DNA of 25,378 nucleotides from Actinomycetes bacterium (GTDB taxonomy: Bacteria; Actinomycetota; Acidimicrobiia; Acidimicrobiales; Bog-793): the NCBI GenBank assembly GCA_021821585.1, contig JAKACF010000006.1, positions 1 through 25,378 on the forward strand, read 5' to 3'. Of the stretch, positions 15,199-25,088 are shown piece by piece. The notes under the pieces are model-generated. The model had not been told where the DNA came from. It saw only the letters and a program-made list of their open reading frames with translations, and made no database searches. Numbering within the stretch: the first letter of the stretch is position 1; each line of letters starts with the position of its first letter. The translations under genes and the position numbers were made by a program.

Positions 15199-15993
15199 TC
15201 AGCCGAGGTCGGAACGGATCTCCCACAGGACCGGGTAGAAGCGCTGGGGAACCGTCTGCTCCAGGTAGGCGACGCCGGGTGAGCCGCCCGTGCCAGGTCG
15301 CCGCCCGATCTCGCGTGCCGCCATCATCATGTGGTGGTGGCGCCAGCGTGCCAGCGCCTCGTCGTGGTCGACCAGCAGCTCGAACAGCTCGTGGAAGTGG
15401 GCGCGGACCGGGTCGTCGTGCGACTCGTAGATCGCGGCGACCGCCTGTCGCAGACCAGCCGGTTCCCCGGGGCCGGCCGTCCTCGCCAGCAGGTCGTGGG
15501 CGGCGAGGGAACCGAGCGTCGCCTCCCAGAGGGTGGGCTCGCCCCGCCGGCGGGCGAGCCGGTCGGCCGCCTCGCCCGCGGCGTGCGGGCCGCCGGTGGG
15601 CGGGCCGCCTCCCCCGCTCAACAGCTCGATCTCGCGGAACTGCACGGACTGGAAGCCGGACGCCGGTGCGAGCGGGTCGCGGAAGGCGAGGAAGCCCTCC
15701 GGGCTCATCGTCTCGAGCACCTTCAGCTGCCCGAGGAGCAGCTCGTCGATCGCGACCGCACGTCGGAGGCGGGGCGTGGCGAGCCAGCACGCACCCTCGA
15801 GCAGGCGGTCGCGGGCGAGCTCGAGCTCGTGCAGGAGCAGCTTGAACCACAGCTCGTAGGCCTGGTGGACGACGATGAACAGCATCTCGTCGTCAGCCCC
15901 CTCCGTCAGCGGACGCTGGAGGCGGAGCAGGTCGTCGATGAGCAGGTAGCTCGAGTAGTCGGTGCGGTCGCCGCCCCCGGCCCCGCTCGTCAC
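15199..15993 (-). CDS. kynA: Tryptophan 2,3-dioxygenase
   Basis: Heme enzyme of 264 aa that opens the indole ring of L-tryptophan to N-formylkynurenine, the first step of the kynurenine pathway. The family pattern is clear: YLLIDDLLRLQ, MLFIVVHQAYELWFK with His43 at the substrate pocket, ASGFQSVQFREIE with Arg120 for the substrate carboxylate, RWRHHHMMMAAREIG with His221 as the likely heme ligand, and PGTGGSPGVAYL for the ammonium-binding loop. It starts at GTG 15993. It follows the peptide ABC transporter ATPase gene by 49 bp on the same strand. Kynurenine formamidase and kynureninase are not in the window. Confidence 0.94.
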   Translation of the reverse strand: MTSGAGGGDRTDYSSYLLIDDLLRLQRPLTEGADDEMLFIVVHQAYELWFKLLLHELELARDRLLEGACWLATPRLRRAVAIDELLLGQLKVLETMSPEGFLAFRDPLAPASGFQSVQFREIELLSGGGGPPTGGPHAAGEAADRLARRRGEPTLWEATLGSLAAHDLLARTAGPGEPAGLRQAVAAIYESHDDPVRAHFHELFELLVDHDEALARWRHHHMMMAAREIGRRPGTGGSPGVAYLEQTVPQRFYPVLWEIRSDLG

Positions 15994-16014
15994 GGCTCGG
16001 CCCGCGTCTCCTGA

Positions 16015-16041
16015 CCGCCGGTGGCCGGTCGGGGCCGGCGG
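16015..16041 (-). terminator. Hairpin between the ABC ATPase gene and kynA
   Basis: Arms CCGCCGG (16015-16021) and CCGGCGG (16035-16041) with a 13-nt loop lie directly after the ATPase stop. It could end or attenuate the transporter transcript before kynA. It is short and has no T-tract. Confidence 0.35.
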
Positions 16042-16042
16042 C

Positions 16043-18217
<2,175 letters not shown>

Positions 18218-18240
18218 TCCCGCTTCGGATCCTTCCGGGC

Positions 18241-19170
18241 TCAGCGCCGCCTGAGGCGGACGTCGACAGTGTCGCGCAGCGCGTCACCGATGAAGTTGAA
18301 GGCCATCACGACGAGGACGAGGCAGACCCCGACCGGGTAGACGACCCACCAGTACCCGTCGGACAGGTAGTTGAGGGCGTTCGAGAGCATGTCCCCCCAG
18401 CTCACCTGGGGGTAGTTGAGGCCGTAGCCGAGGAAGCCGAGGATGGCGAGCAGGTTGATCGTGTCGGCGACCTGGAACGTGATGTTGACGATCACGACGC
18501 CGAGCGCGTTCGGGATGAGGTGCTTGTAGATGAGGTGCCGGCGGCTCGCCCCCATCGTGCGGGAGGCGAAGACGAAGTCCCGGACCCGGAGCGAGAGGAC
18601 CTCCCCTCTCACGAGACGGGCCGAGACGAGCCAGGAGAAGATCCCGATGATGATCGAGAGGCTGAAGACCGTGGCGCCGTTGTAGCGGTCGCCGACGATG
18701 AGGATGACGAACAGCAGCGGGATCGACAACATGACGTCGACGATGCGCATCAGAAAGGCGTCGACGACGCCTCCGAGCAGTCCCGCCACGGCACCGACGA
18801 GGGTGCCGATGACCGTCGCGATGAGCGAGGCGAAGAAGCCGATCTCGAGGGCGGCCTGTCCGCCCTTCATCATGCGGCCGAGCTCGTCGAAGCCGTTGCT
18901 GTCCGTGCCGAACAGATGGGCGCCGCTCGGTGGTAGGAAGGCGTCGATCGGGTTCGTCGAGTTCTGGTTGGTGTGGTAGATGAGCGGCCCGACGAAGGAG
19001 AACAGGATGAAGAACACGACGATCGCCGCGCCGGCGACGGCGAGCCGGTTCTCGACGAACGAGGAGAGCGCGAGCTTCCAGCCGGCCCTCGGCCCGTGGA
19101 CCTGACCTCCCTCCGGGGCGACGTCGGAGGGCTGGATCTCCTCATAGATCTCACCGATGCTGACGGTCAT
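18241..19170 (-). CDS. Dipeptide/oligopeptide ABC transporter permease (DppC/OppC type)
   Basis: 309-aa inner-membrane permease. An N-terminal OppC-type segment (WKLALSSFVENRLAVAGAAI) holds the first helix. A periplasmic loop with HLFGTDSNGFDELGRMM is followed by five more hydrophobic segments. The coupling loop that contacts the ATPase is visible as FASRTMGASRRHLIYKHLIP. ATG 19170 has GGAGG upstream and lies 10 nt after the DppB-type stop, and the ATPase gene follows 23 nt later. It forms the membrane pore with the DppB-type subunit. Confidence 0.95.
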   Translation of the reverse strand: MTVSIGEIYEEIQPSDVAPEGGQVHGPRAGWKLALSSFVENRLAVAGAAIVVFFILFSFVGPLIYHTNQNSTNPIDAFLPPSGAHLFGTDSNGFDELGRMMKGGQAALEIGFFASLIATVIGTLVGAVAGLLGGVVDAFLMRIVDVMLSIPLLFVILIVGDRYNGATVFSLSIIIGIFSWLVSARLVRGEVLSLRVRDFVFASRTMGASRRHLIYKHLIPNALGVVIVNITFQVADTINLLAILGFLGYGLNYPQVSWGDMLSNALNYLSDGYWWVVYPVGVCLVLVVMAFNFIGDALRDTVDVRLRRR

Positions 19171-19180
19171 CGCGGCCTCC

Positions 19181-20128
19181 TCAGTTGATCCGGATCCGCG
19201 GGTCGGCCACGGTCAGCGCGACGTCGGCGACGAAGTTGCCGACGACGGTCGCGATGCCTCCGAGCAGCGTCAGCGCGATGACGGTCGGGAAGTCCTCGTT
19301 GCCGAGCTCGTTGATGAACAGCAGGCCGAGGCCGTGGGAGTTGTACAGGTACTCGACGACGAGGTTGCCGGCGAGCAGCAGGGGGATCGACAGGCCGATC
19401 AGGGTGATCATGGGAAGGATGGCGTTGCGGAGCAGGTGTCGCCGGAGGACTGCCGGCTCGGTGAGGCCCTTGGCCCTCGCGAGGCGGATGTAGTCCTGGG
19501 CCAGGGCATCGAGCCCGGCTGAGCGCATGTAGCGGGAGTAGCCGGCGACCGCCGTGATGGTGAGCGTCGCGATCGGCAGGAAGTTCGCGTGGAAGGCGAA
19601 GATGTACGGGATGATCCGCTCGCTCTGGCTGGCCTCGGCCGGGAAGAGGTGCCACTGGATGGCGAGGAAGCCGATGAGGAGGATGCCGAGGAAGTTTTGC
19701 GGCATCGAGTAGGCGGTGAAGGCGGCCGCCGTGATGGTCTGGTCGGCGATCGAGTTGCGCTTCACCGCCTGGAAGATCCCGAGCGGGATGGCGATCACGA
19801 TGCTCAGAAAGACCGAGATGCCGCTCAGCCACATGCTGTGGGGGGCGTTCTCGGCGATGAGCGAGTCGACCGTCTGGTTGAGCTTGTAGGAGTAGCCGAG
19901 GTTCCCGTGGACGAGCTGCCAGAGGTAGCTGCCGAACTGGACCCAGACGGGGCGGTCGTAGCCGTGTGCGGCGTTGAAGGCGTTGACGGCGGCCCGGCTG
20001 GCACGGTCACCGAGGATCGCCCGCCCGGGAGAGGGGGCGATGATGTGGGTCATGAGAAAGGTCACGAGCGCGATGCCGAGGATGACAACGAGCGACGTGA
20101 CCAGGCGACGGATGAGATAAGCAGTCAC
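19181..20128 (-). CDS. Dipeptide/oligopeptide ABC transporter permease (DppB/OppB type)
   Basis: 315-aa inner-membrane permease, six predicted helices. It begins MTAYLIRRLVTSLVVILGIA, a family-typical first helix. The periplasmic region includes YDRPVWVQFGSYLWQLVHGN and LGYSY. The coupling loop is YIRLARAKGLTEPAVLRRHL, and the end contains ADPRIRIN, usual for DppB. The start is GTG 20128 with AGGAG just upstream. It is the first gene after the hairpin that separates it from the binding-protein gene. Confidence 0.95.
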   Translation of the reverse strand: MTAYLIRRLVTSLVVILGIALVTFLMTHIIAPSPGRAILGDRASRAAVNAFNAAHGYDRPVWVQFGSYLWQLVHGNLGYSYKLNQTVDSLIAENAPHSMWLSGISVFLSIVIAIPLGIFQAVKRNSIADQTITAAAFTAYSMPQNFLGILLIGFLAIQWHLFPAEASQSERIIPYIFAFHANFLPIATLTITAVAGYSRYMRSAGLDALAQDYIRLARAKGLTEPAVLRRHLLRNAILPMITLIGLSIPLLLAGNLVVEYLYNSHGLGLLFINELGNEDFPTVIALTLLGGIATVVGNFVADVALTVADPRIRIN

Positions 20129-20157
20129 GCTCCTGGCGCACCTCCCCTGGGAACCCG

Positions 20158-20211
20158 CTCGGGAAGGATGCTAGGCCGGGCCGGTGGGCCCGGTTTCGCA
20201 TCCTTCCCGAG
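20158..20211 (-). terminator. Strong nested hairpin between binding-protein and permease genes
   Basis: Arms CTCGGGAAGGATGC (20158-20171) and GCATCCTTCCCGAG (20198-20211) pair perfectly over 14 bp. The 26-nt loop holds a second inverted repeat (CCGGGC...GCCCGG). It lies about 18 nt after the binding-protein stop. Such structures in ABC operons often cause partial termination or protect the upstream mRNA, giving more binding protein than permease. Confidence 0.75.
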
Positions 20212-20228
20212 TCGTGCGGATTACTTCG

Positions 20229-22133
20229 TTACTTCTTGAAGTACCAGTACTCCGGTGAGAACTGGTACTGGGAGGCGTCGGCGAAGCTCGCCGGCGGGCC
20301 GGAGAGGGTGTTCTTGAAGGCGAACACGAGGTCGGCGTTCGGCTGGAACAGGCCCGGCTGCTGTGCCGTGACGAGGCCGATCTCCTTCTGGACGGCGGTG
20401 TTGTCGAGCGAGCTGATCGAGTTCTGGATCGCCTTGTCGATCTGCGGGTTCGAGAAGCCGCCGAAGTTGAACGAGCCGGAGGTGTTGAACAGCTGGTTCG
20501 TCGTCGGGTAGAGGCTGTTGGTGAAGCCGCCGAAGTCCTGCATCGCCCAGATCTTGTCGTTCGAGGGGTTCGAGACGTCCGACAGGTTCGAGATGATGTA
20601 GTTGAAGGTCTTCGAGCTCAGGTTGATCGTGATCCCGACCTTCTTGGCGTTGGACGCCCAGATCTCATCCTGCGCACCGATGACAGCCGGCGAGTTGCCG
20701 TAGATGAGGTTCCAGGTGAGCGCCGTCCCCTTCGGGATGCCGGCGCCGCACTCGTCCGAGGCCGTCCCGGGCTTCTGGCAGGTGGTGGTGCCACCGGGGA
20801 CGACGTGCCAGCCGTGGCTCGTCAAGAGGTTCTTGGCTGCCGAGATGCTGAACGGGTACGGGTTCGTAAGGGCGTTCGCCGGTGCGAACGGGCTCTTCGG
20901 GACAGCCGGGACCGGGCCGTACGCCGCCCCGGCGGCGCCGTCGAACACGCCCTTGGACTGGATCACCGCCGACTCGTCCTGCAGGTGCGCCAGCGCCTGC
21001 CGGATATAGAGCTGCGAGATGATGTTGTTGAAGTCGCCCGTCGGGTCCTTGAAGTTGTAGCCGATGTAGGAGAACCCGAAGTCCGGGTAGCCCCAGACGT
21101 TGTAGCCCTTCGCCTTCAGGGTGTTGACCTGTGGCAGGTCGCTGAAGTCCACGAAGCCGACGTCGAGGTTGCCGCTCAGCAGCTGGTTGAACTCGGCGCT
21201 CGTCGAGGTGAAGGCGACGTCACTGATGCCGGCGATCTTGGGCTTCACCGGGCCGCCGTAGGCGGGGTTCGCCACAAGGGTGTTGGCGTCGGTCGACGGG
21301 TCGAAGGTCTTCAGCTTGAACGGACCGTCCACGACCTGCCAGAGCGGGTTCGTGGCGTACGTGGCCAGCTTGCCCGACTGGGCGTTCAGGAACTTGTAGA
21401 TCGACTTCGCGTTCGTCATGTTGTCGAACGGGATGGTCTTGCCGGTGGCGCTCGTCTTCGACCAGGCCTGCGCCGGCAGCGGGACGATCTGGCCCAGCTG
21501 GTTGTAGAACATGAAGTTCTGGTTGTAGGTCTTGTTGATCTTGAGCACGACCGTCGAGGCGTTCGGCGTCTGGATCGACGTGATGAAGTCCGGGTAGAGG
21601 CCCGGGGTGTAGTTCCCGTCGTTGGCCGGGCTGATCTTGACGGCCGCCTTGGTGAGCCAGAGGTCGAAGGCGACGTCCTTCGAGGTCACCGGCGTCCCGT
21701 CGGACCACTTCCAGCCTGACTTCATGTGGATGGTGATGGTCTTGTTGTTGTCCGAGAAGACCGGGGCGTTGGCCATGGACTGGGAGAAGTCGATGGTCGG
21801 CGTCGCGCCCTTCGGGGCCCACCACAGCGGGCGCCACATGTAGTACTGGAACTGGTAGATCGTGTAGACCGACTCGTTGGCGGCCGGCGTGATCGGGAAG
21901 ATGTAGTTCGGGCCGGCACCGGGCGACTCGGCGATGGTGACGACGCCGCCCTTCTTCGGTGTGCCGGACTGTGTCGGGAGCTTGCCGTAGCCGCCCGGCG
22001 CGTTGAAGGCGCTCGAGCTGCTGCCGCCTCCCCCTCCGCCGCCGCTACCGCTCCCGCTCCCACAGGCGGCGAGAACCAGCGCGCCTGCGGCGACCGCTGC
22101 TCCGGCGCGTGCGCCCTTGCTCAGTGCCCGCAT
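20229..22133 (-). CDS. Peptide ABC transporter substrate-binding lipoprotein (SBP_bac_5, DppA/OppA type)
   Basis: 634-aa extracytoplasmic lipoprotein that captures peptides or similar solutes for the importer. The signal peptide ends in a lipobox LVLAAC with the lipidated Cys24, followed by a Gly/Ser-rich tether. The mature fold shows family 5 features: an early WRPLWW segment, the signature ITIHMKSGWKWSDGTPVTSK with KDVAFDLWL, VVDGPFKLKTFDP, and IRQALAHLQDESAVI. ATG 22133 has GGGGG about 6 nt upstream. It is the first gene of the operon, followed by the hairpin and then permeases and ATPase. Substrate range is not evident; dipeptide, oligopeptide or nickel binding are all known in the family. 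Confidence 0.94.
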   Translation of the reverse strand: MRALSKGARAGAAVAAGALVLAACGSGSGSGGGGGGGSSSSAFNAPGGYGKLPTQSGTPKKGGVVTIAESPGAGPNYIFPITPAANESVYTIYQFQYYMWRPLWWAPKGATPTIDFSQSMANAPVFSDNNKTITIHMKSGWKWSDGTPVTSKDVAFDLWLTKAAVKISPANDGNYTPGLYPDFITSIQTPNASTVVLKINKTYNQNFMFYNQLGQIVPLPAQAWSKTSATGKTIPFDNMTNAKSIYKFLNAQSGKLATYATNPLWQVVDGPFKLKTFDPSTDANTLVANPAYGGPVKPKIAGISDVAFTSTSAEFNQLLSGNLDVGFVDFSDLPQVNTLKAKGYNVWGYPDFGFSYIGYNFKDPTGDFNNIISQLYIRQALAHLQDESAVIQSKGVFDGAAGAAYGPVPAVPKSPFAPANALTNPYPFSISAAKNLLTSHGWHVVPGGTTTCQKPGTASDECGAGIPKGTALTWNLIYGNSPAVIGAQDEIWASNAKKVGITINLSSKTFNYIISNLSDVSNPSNDKIWAMQDFGGFTNSLYPTTNQLFNTSGSFNFGGFSNPQIDKAIQNSISSLDNTAVQKEIGLVTAQQPGLFQPNADLVFAFKNTLSGPPASFADASQYQFSPEYWYFKK

Positions 22134-22367
22134 ATGGGCCCCCTTTCGGGTCGGTTGTCACGCAGTCGTCATCTGGACTACGCCTGGCCGTAAGATAGTC
22201 GGCGGATCGCCGTTTGCCTATGCCACTGCGATTTTTTTGGCAGTTGCCGGTCTGACCAGCGCTTTTGGCTAGCTGTACTTGCTCCGGGCGGCGGGCCAGC
22301 CGGACCGCTGCGCATTAACGCGCGCACTATCCACCCCCTCGCGACAGCCCATCGTTATGGTCTCGGC
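22134..22367. promoter_or_regulatory. Divergent region between transporter operon and RHH-methyltransferase cassette
   Basis: 234 bp, clearly less GC-rich than its surroundings, with a run of seven T at about 22232-22238. On the minus strand TATCTT (about 22193-22198) could be the -10 for the transporter operon. On the plus strand TATGGT (22356-22361) is 6 nt before the ATG of the small RHH gene, fitting a leaderless start. A TGCGC-N8-GCGCA inverted repeat (22309-22326) lies upstream of that box and could be an operator. No confident -35 is seen. Confidence 0.4.
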
Positions 22368-22547
22368 ATGGCCAGACCGAGGTGTTCCGACGAGCCGCGG
22401 ATGGCGACCGCCATCCGCCTTCCGGTGTCGCTGCGGGAGGCGCTCCACGCGGCCGCCCGCGCCCGCGACGTGTCGGTCAACTTCCTCGTCACCCGTGCTG
22501 TCGAGGAGTTCCTCGCCAAGCTCCCCCCCGGGGACTCCCCGTCGTGA
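22368..22547 (+). CDS. Ribbon-helix-helix-like small protein (CopG/HicB-antitoxin type fold)
   Basis: 59-aa ORF reading MARPRCSDEPRMATAIRLPV, then SLREALHAAARARDVSVNFL and VTRAVEEFLAKL. The pattern is a short beta strand (TAIRLPV), a helix (SLREALHAAARARD), a turn (VSVN) and a second helix (FLVTRAVEEFL). That is the classic ribbon-helix-helix arrangement of small DNA-binding repressors and antitoxins. Its TGA overlaps the GTG of the methyltransferase gene (GTGA, 22544-22547), so the two are translationally coupled. No Shine-Dalgarno is seen, but a TANNNT box sits 6 nt before the ATG. It may autoregulate the cassette, as control proteins do in many restriction-modification systems. Confidence 0.75.
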   Translation: MARPRCSDEPRMATAIRLPVSLREALHAAARARDVSVNFLVTRAVEEFLAKLPPGDSPS

Positions 22548-24001
22548 GCCTCGACACCGCCTCGCAGCCCTCCCGCCCCCGCGTCCGCCGCCCGACCTCG
22601 ACGGCCCGCTTCGGCTCCTCCCGGCGCGAGAGCCACGACGCCTCGGCCTTCTACGAGCGCTTCGTCCCGCCCGAGCTGAGCGCCGACGACGTCGTCGTCC
22701 GCCCGAGCGCCCTCGACGTCATCTACCACGGGGACGCCCGCGCGATGGGCGCCCTCGAGGCGAGCTCGGTCGGACTCGTCGTCACCTCCCCGCCGTACTT
22801 CGCCGGCAAGGAGTACGAGGAGAGCCTCGGGCACAACGGCGTGCCGGGGAGCTACTTCGAGTACCTCGCTTTGTTGCGCGACGTCTTCTCTGAGTGCAAG
22901 CGGGTGCTCGAGCCAGGGGGCCGCATCGCCGTCAACGTCGCCAACCTGGGCCGGCGCCCGTACCGGTCGCTCGCCGGCGACGTGACCTCGATCCTGCAGG
23001 AGCTCGGCCTGCTGCTGCGGGGCGAGGTGGTCTGGTGGAAGGGGAGGGCGGCCGGTGGCTCGTGCGCCTGGGGGACCTTCCAGCGCCCGAGCAACCCCGT
23101 GCTCCGGGACGTGACCGAGCGCATCGTCATCGCGAGCAAGGGCCGCTTCGACCGGGCGCTCAGGCCGGAGGAGCGCAGCCGGCGCGGGTTGCCGTCGGCG
23201 GCGACCATCGGCCGGGACGAGTTCCTCGAGGCGACCACGGACCTGTGGGAGCTCCCGCCCGAGAGCGCCACGCGGGTGAACCACCCGGCCCCGTTCCCCG
23301 TCGGCCTGCCGGCGCGGCTGATCGACCTCTACACCTACGAGGGCGACGTCGTCCTCGACCCCTTCATGGGCTCGGGCACGACCGCCATCGCGGCGCTCCG
23401 GAGCGGTCGCCACTTCGTCGGCTTCGACACCGACGCGAGCTACTGCGACCAGGCCCGCCGTCGGGTGGCGGACGAGCGACGCCGTCTCGACCGGGAGGGA
23501 GGCGGCCGGCCGGCGGTCCGACTGCCCGCCGGGCGCTCGGAGGGCGAGGGCGAAGAGGACTTCGCCCGCGGCGTGACCGAAGGCCGCCTCGCACGGGAGC
23601 TTGCCGAGCTCCTCCTGCGCGAGGTCGGCTTCCTCGATGTGCGCAGAGACGTGAAGGTGCCCGGCGCCGGTCTCGAACTGCACTTCACCGCCCGCGACCG
23701 CACCGGCGGCAGGTGGGCCTTCGACCTCTCCGGTGCCTTCACCGCCACGAGGGCTGGCCTGAGGCGCGCCGACCTGCTCTGGCGCGCCCTCGGCCGGGCG
23801 GCGGTGCTCCATGCGAGCGATCCCGACGCCGCCCTCGTCCTGCTCACGACCGACGTCCCCGCCCGCAACAGCACCGGGCGCCTCGCCCTCGACGCCCTCA
23901 GGGGGCCGTCGGGCGCCGTCTTCGACGTCGTGGAGCTCTTGAGCGACACCGATCGCGAGCGTCTCTGCCGGTACGCCGAGGCCGGCCGCGACCCTCGCTG
24001 A
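22544..24001 (+). CDS. Beta-class DNA methyltransferase (likely N4-cytosine or N6-adenine) with extra C-terminal domain
   Basis: 485-aa SAM-dependent DNA methyltransferase. Motif order is that of the beta class. The catalytic motif IV TSPPYF (81-86) comes first, and the SAM-binding motif I DPFMGSGTT (272-280) with GFDTDASYCDQA comes after. PAPFPVGLPARLI precedes motif I, as usual. SPPY is frequent in N4-cytosine enzymes, while N6-adenine enzymes usually have DPPY; the base is not proven. Residues about 340-485 form an added domain (WAFDLSGAFTATRAGLRR, VLLTTDVPARNSTGRLAL) not needed for methylation. The start is GTG 22544, overlapping the RHH gene stop. The longer open frame to 22382 would run across that gene. 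A candidate nuclease gene follows after 3 nt. Confidence 0.9.
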   Translation: MSLDTASQPSRPRVRRPTSTARFGSSRRESHDASAFYERFVPPELSADDVVVRPSALDVIYHGDARAMGALEASSVGLVVTSPPYFAGKEYEESLGHNGVPGSYFEYLALLRDVFSECKRVLEPGGRIAVNVANLGRRPYRSLAGDVTSILQELGLLLRGEVVWWKGRAAGGSCAWGTFQRPSNPVLRDVTERIVIASKGRFDRALRPEERSRRGLPSAATIGRDEFLEATTDLWELPPESATRVNHPAPFPVGLPARLIDLYTYEGDVVLDPFMGSGTTAIAALRSGRHFVGFDTDASYCDQARRRVADERRRLDREGGGRPAVRLPAGRSEGEGEEDFARGVTEGRLARELAELLLREVGFLDVRRDVKVPGAGLELHFTARDRTGGRWAFDLSGAFTATRAGLRRADLLWRALGRAAVLHASDPDAALVLLTTDVPARNSTGRLALDALRGPSGAVFDVVELLSDTDRERLCRYAEAGRDPR

Positions 24002-24004
24002 GGC

Positions 24005-25006
24005 GTGCCGTCCGACCGGACCTTCGTCACCGAGCTCTCGACGGGGCTCGGCGCCACCGGAGCGTCGCTCGAGCAGATCATGGGCGCTCTCCTCCCGCCG
24101 CCGGCCTTCTCGGGCCTCGTCCCCGATGAGTGGACCCGGCTGGTGCGGCTCTTCCTCGAGGGCGGCCACGCCGAGGAGTTCCGCCAGGGCTGGGCGAACG
24201 GGCGGGCCTTCCTCCTCGCCGGCGACGCCCTGGCCGGCCGCAGGCCCCGGCGGGTCGAGTGGACCGGTGGGCGCCGGCCGCCAGGTGACGAGGTCGTGCC
24301 GGCCGACCTTCGGATCGACCACGTCTACCTCGTCAGCTGCAAGTACCAGTCGCGCATCCTGCACAACCCGAGCCCGGCACGCCTCGTCGAGGGACTGCTG
24401 TCGAACGCCCCGGTGGGCGACGCCAGGGACTGGTACGCCCGGACGGCTGCGGAGGAGTACCAGGAGCTGTACGAGGCCTGCCTCGACGCGAGCGACGCGG
24501 CGGGCCTGCCGATGTTCGCCATGAGCCTCGGCCCGGCACACCGCCGCCAGCTCGCGGCGAGCCTCTCGGCCGGCTGGCCGAGCGGTGCCGAGGAGGCCTA
24601 CGGCCGGATGTGCTGCGCCGTCGCCGAGCGCACGGCCGACATCTGGCGGCGGAACATCGCCCGATCGAGCGCCGAGACGGTGCTCTGGCGGCTGCTCCGG
24701 ATCGGCTCGGTGCCCTACTTCGTCCTCGGCTCGAGCCCGGCCGGCCCGGTCCGCCTGAGGATCGACACGCCGTGGGACTGGCGGCGATCGTTCCGGCTGT
24801 CGAGCCTCGAGGTCGAGGCCGAACAGGCGGGCCAGCCGAGGATCGCCTGGAGGGCGCTGTGCGAGCGGCGCAGCGACGGCGCGCAGGAGGCCGTACAGGG
24901 CCACGTCGAGATTCGCTGGAGCCACGGTCGCTTCCGCCAGCCGCCGGAGGCCAAGGTCTACCTCGACTCGGCGCACGAGCGCGTTCCCGGCTACCACCTG
25001 CTCTGA
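24005..25006 (+). CDS. Candidate restriction nuclease-like protein with D...SCK motif
   Basis: 333-aa protein immediately downstream of the methyltransferase, of a family I cannot name with certainty. Residues 95-130 read as DLRIDHVYLVSCKYQSRILH followed by NPSPARLVE. Asp101 and Asp105, a hydrophobic strand, then Ser111-Cys112-Lys113 resemble the PD-(D/E)XK nuclease core. Ser stands where Glu or Asp is usual, as in the SVK site of Cfr10I, with Glu129 as a possible replacement acid. Just upstream, LEGGHAEEFRQGWANGRAFL contributes acidic residues that may complete the site. The rest is mixed alpha/beta, with a strand-rich end. It starts at GTG 24005. Gene order points to the endonuclease of a restriction-modification pair. 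It could instead be a specificity or accessory subunit. Confidence 0.6.
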   Translation: MPSDRTFVTELSTGLGATGASLEQIMGALLPPPAFSGLVPDEWTRLVRLFLEGGHAEEFRQGWANGRAFLLAGDALAGRRPRRVEWTGGRRPPGDEVVPADLRIDHVYLVSCKYQSRILHNPSPARLVEGLLSNAPVGDARDWYARTAAEEYQELYEACLDASDAAGLPMFAMSLGPAHRRQLAASLSAGWPSGAEEAYGRMCCAVAERTADIWRRNIARSSAETVLWRLLRIGSVPYFVLGSSPAGPVRLRIDTPWDWRRSFRLSSLEVEAEQAGQPRIAWRALCERRSDGAQEAVQGHVEIRWSHGRFRQPPEAKVYLDSAHERVPGYHLL

Positions 25007-25034
25007 CGCCGCCCGGCTGCGTCGCCCGGCGGCG
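25007..25034 (+). terminator. Hairpin after the candidate nuclease gene
   Basis: Arms CGCCGCC (25007-25013) and GGCGGCG (25028-25034) with a 14-nt loop begin directly after the TGA. Convergent transcription with the ABC-2 permease gene makes a terminator expected here. Confidence 0.4.
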
Positions 25035-25088
25035 CACCCCCGACGCCCCGCCCGAAGCGGGAGGCTCGCGGCGGGCGCTCGCGCCTTC

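Noticed and set aside
22382..22543. N-terminal extension of the methyltransferase
   Set aside because: The extension is Arg/Pro/Gly-rich and out of frame with a good ribbon-helix-helix ORF covering the same bases. GTG 22544 with GTGA overlap explains the start.
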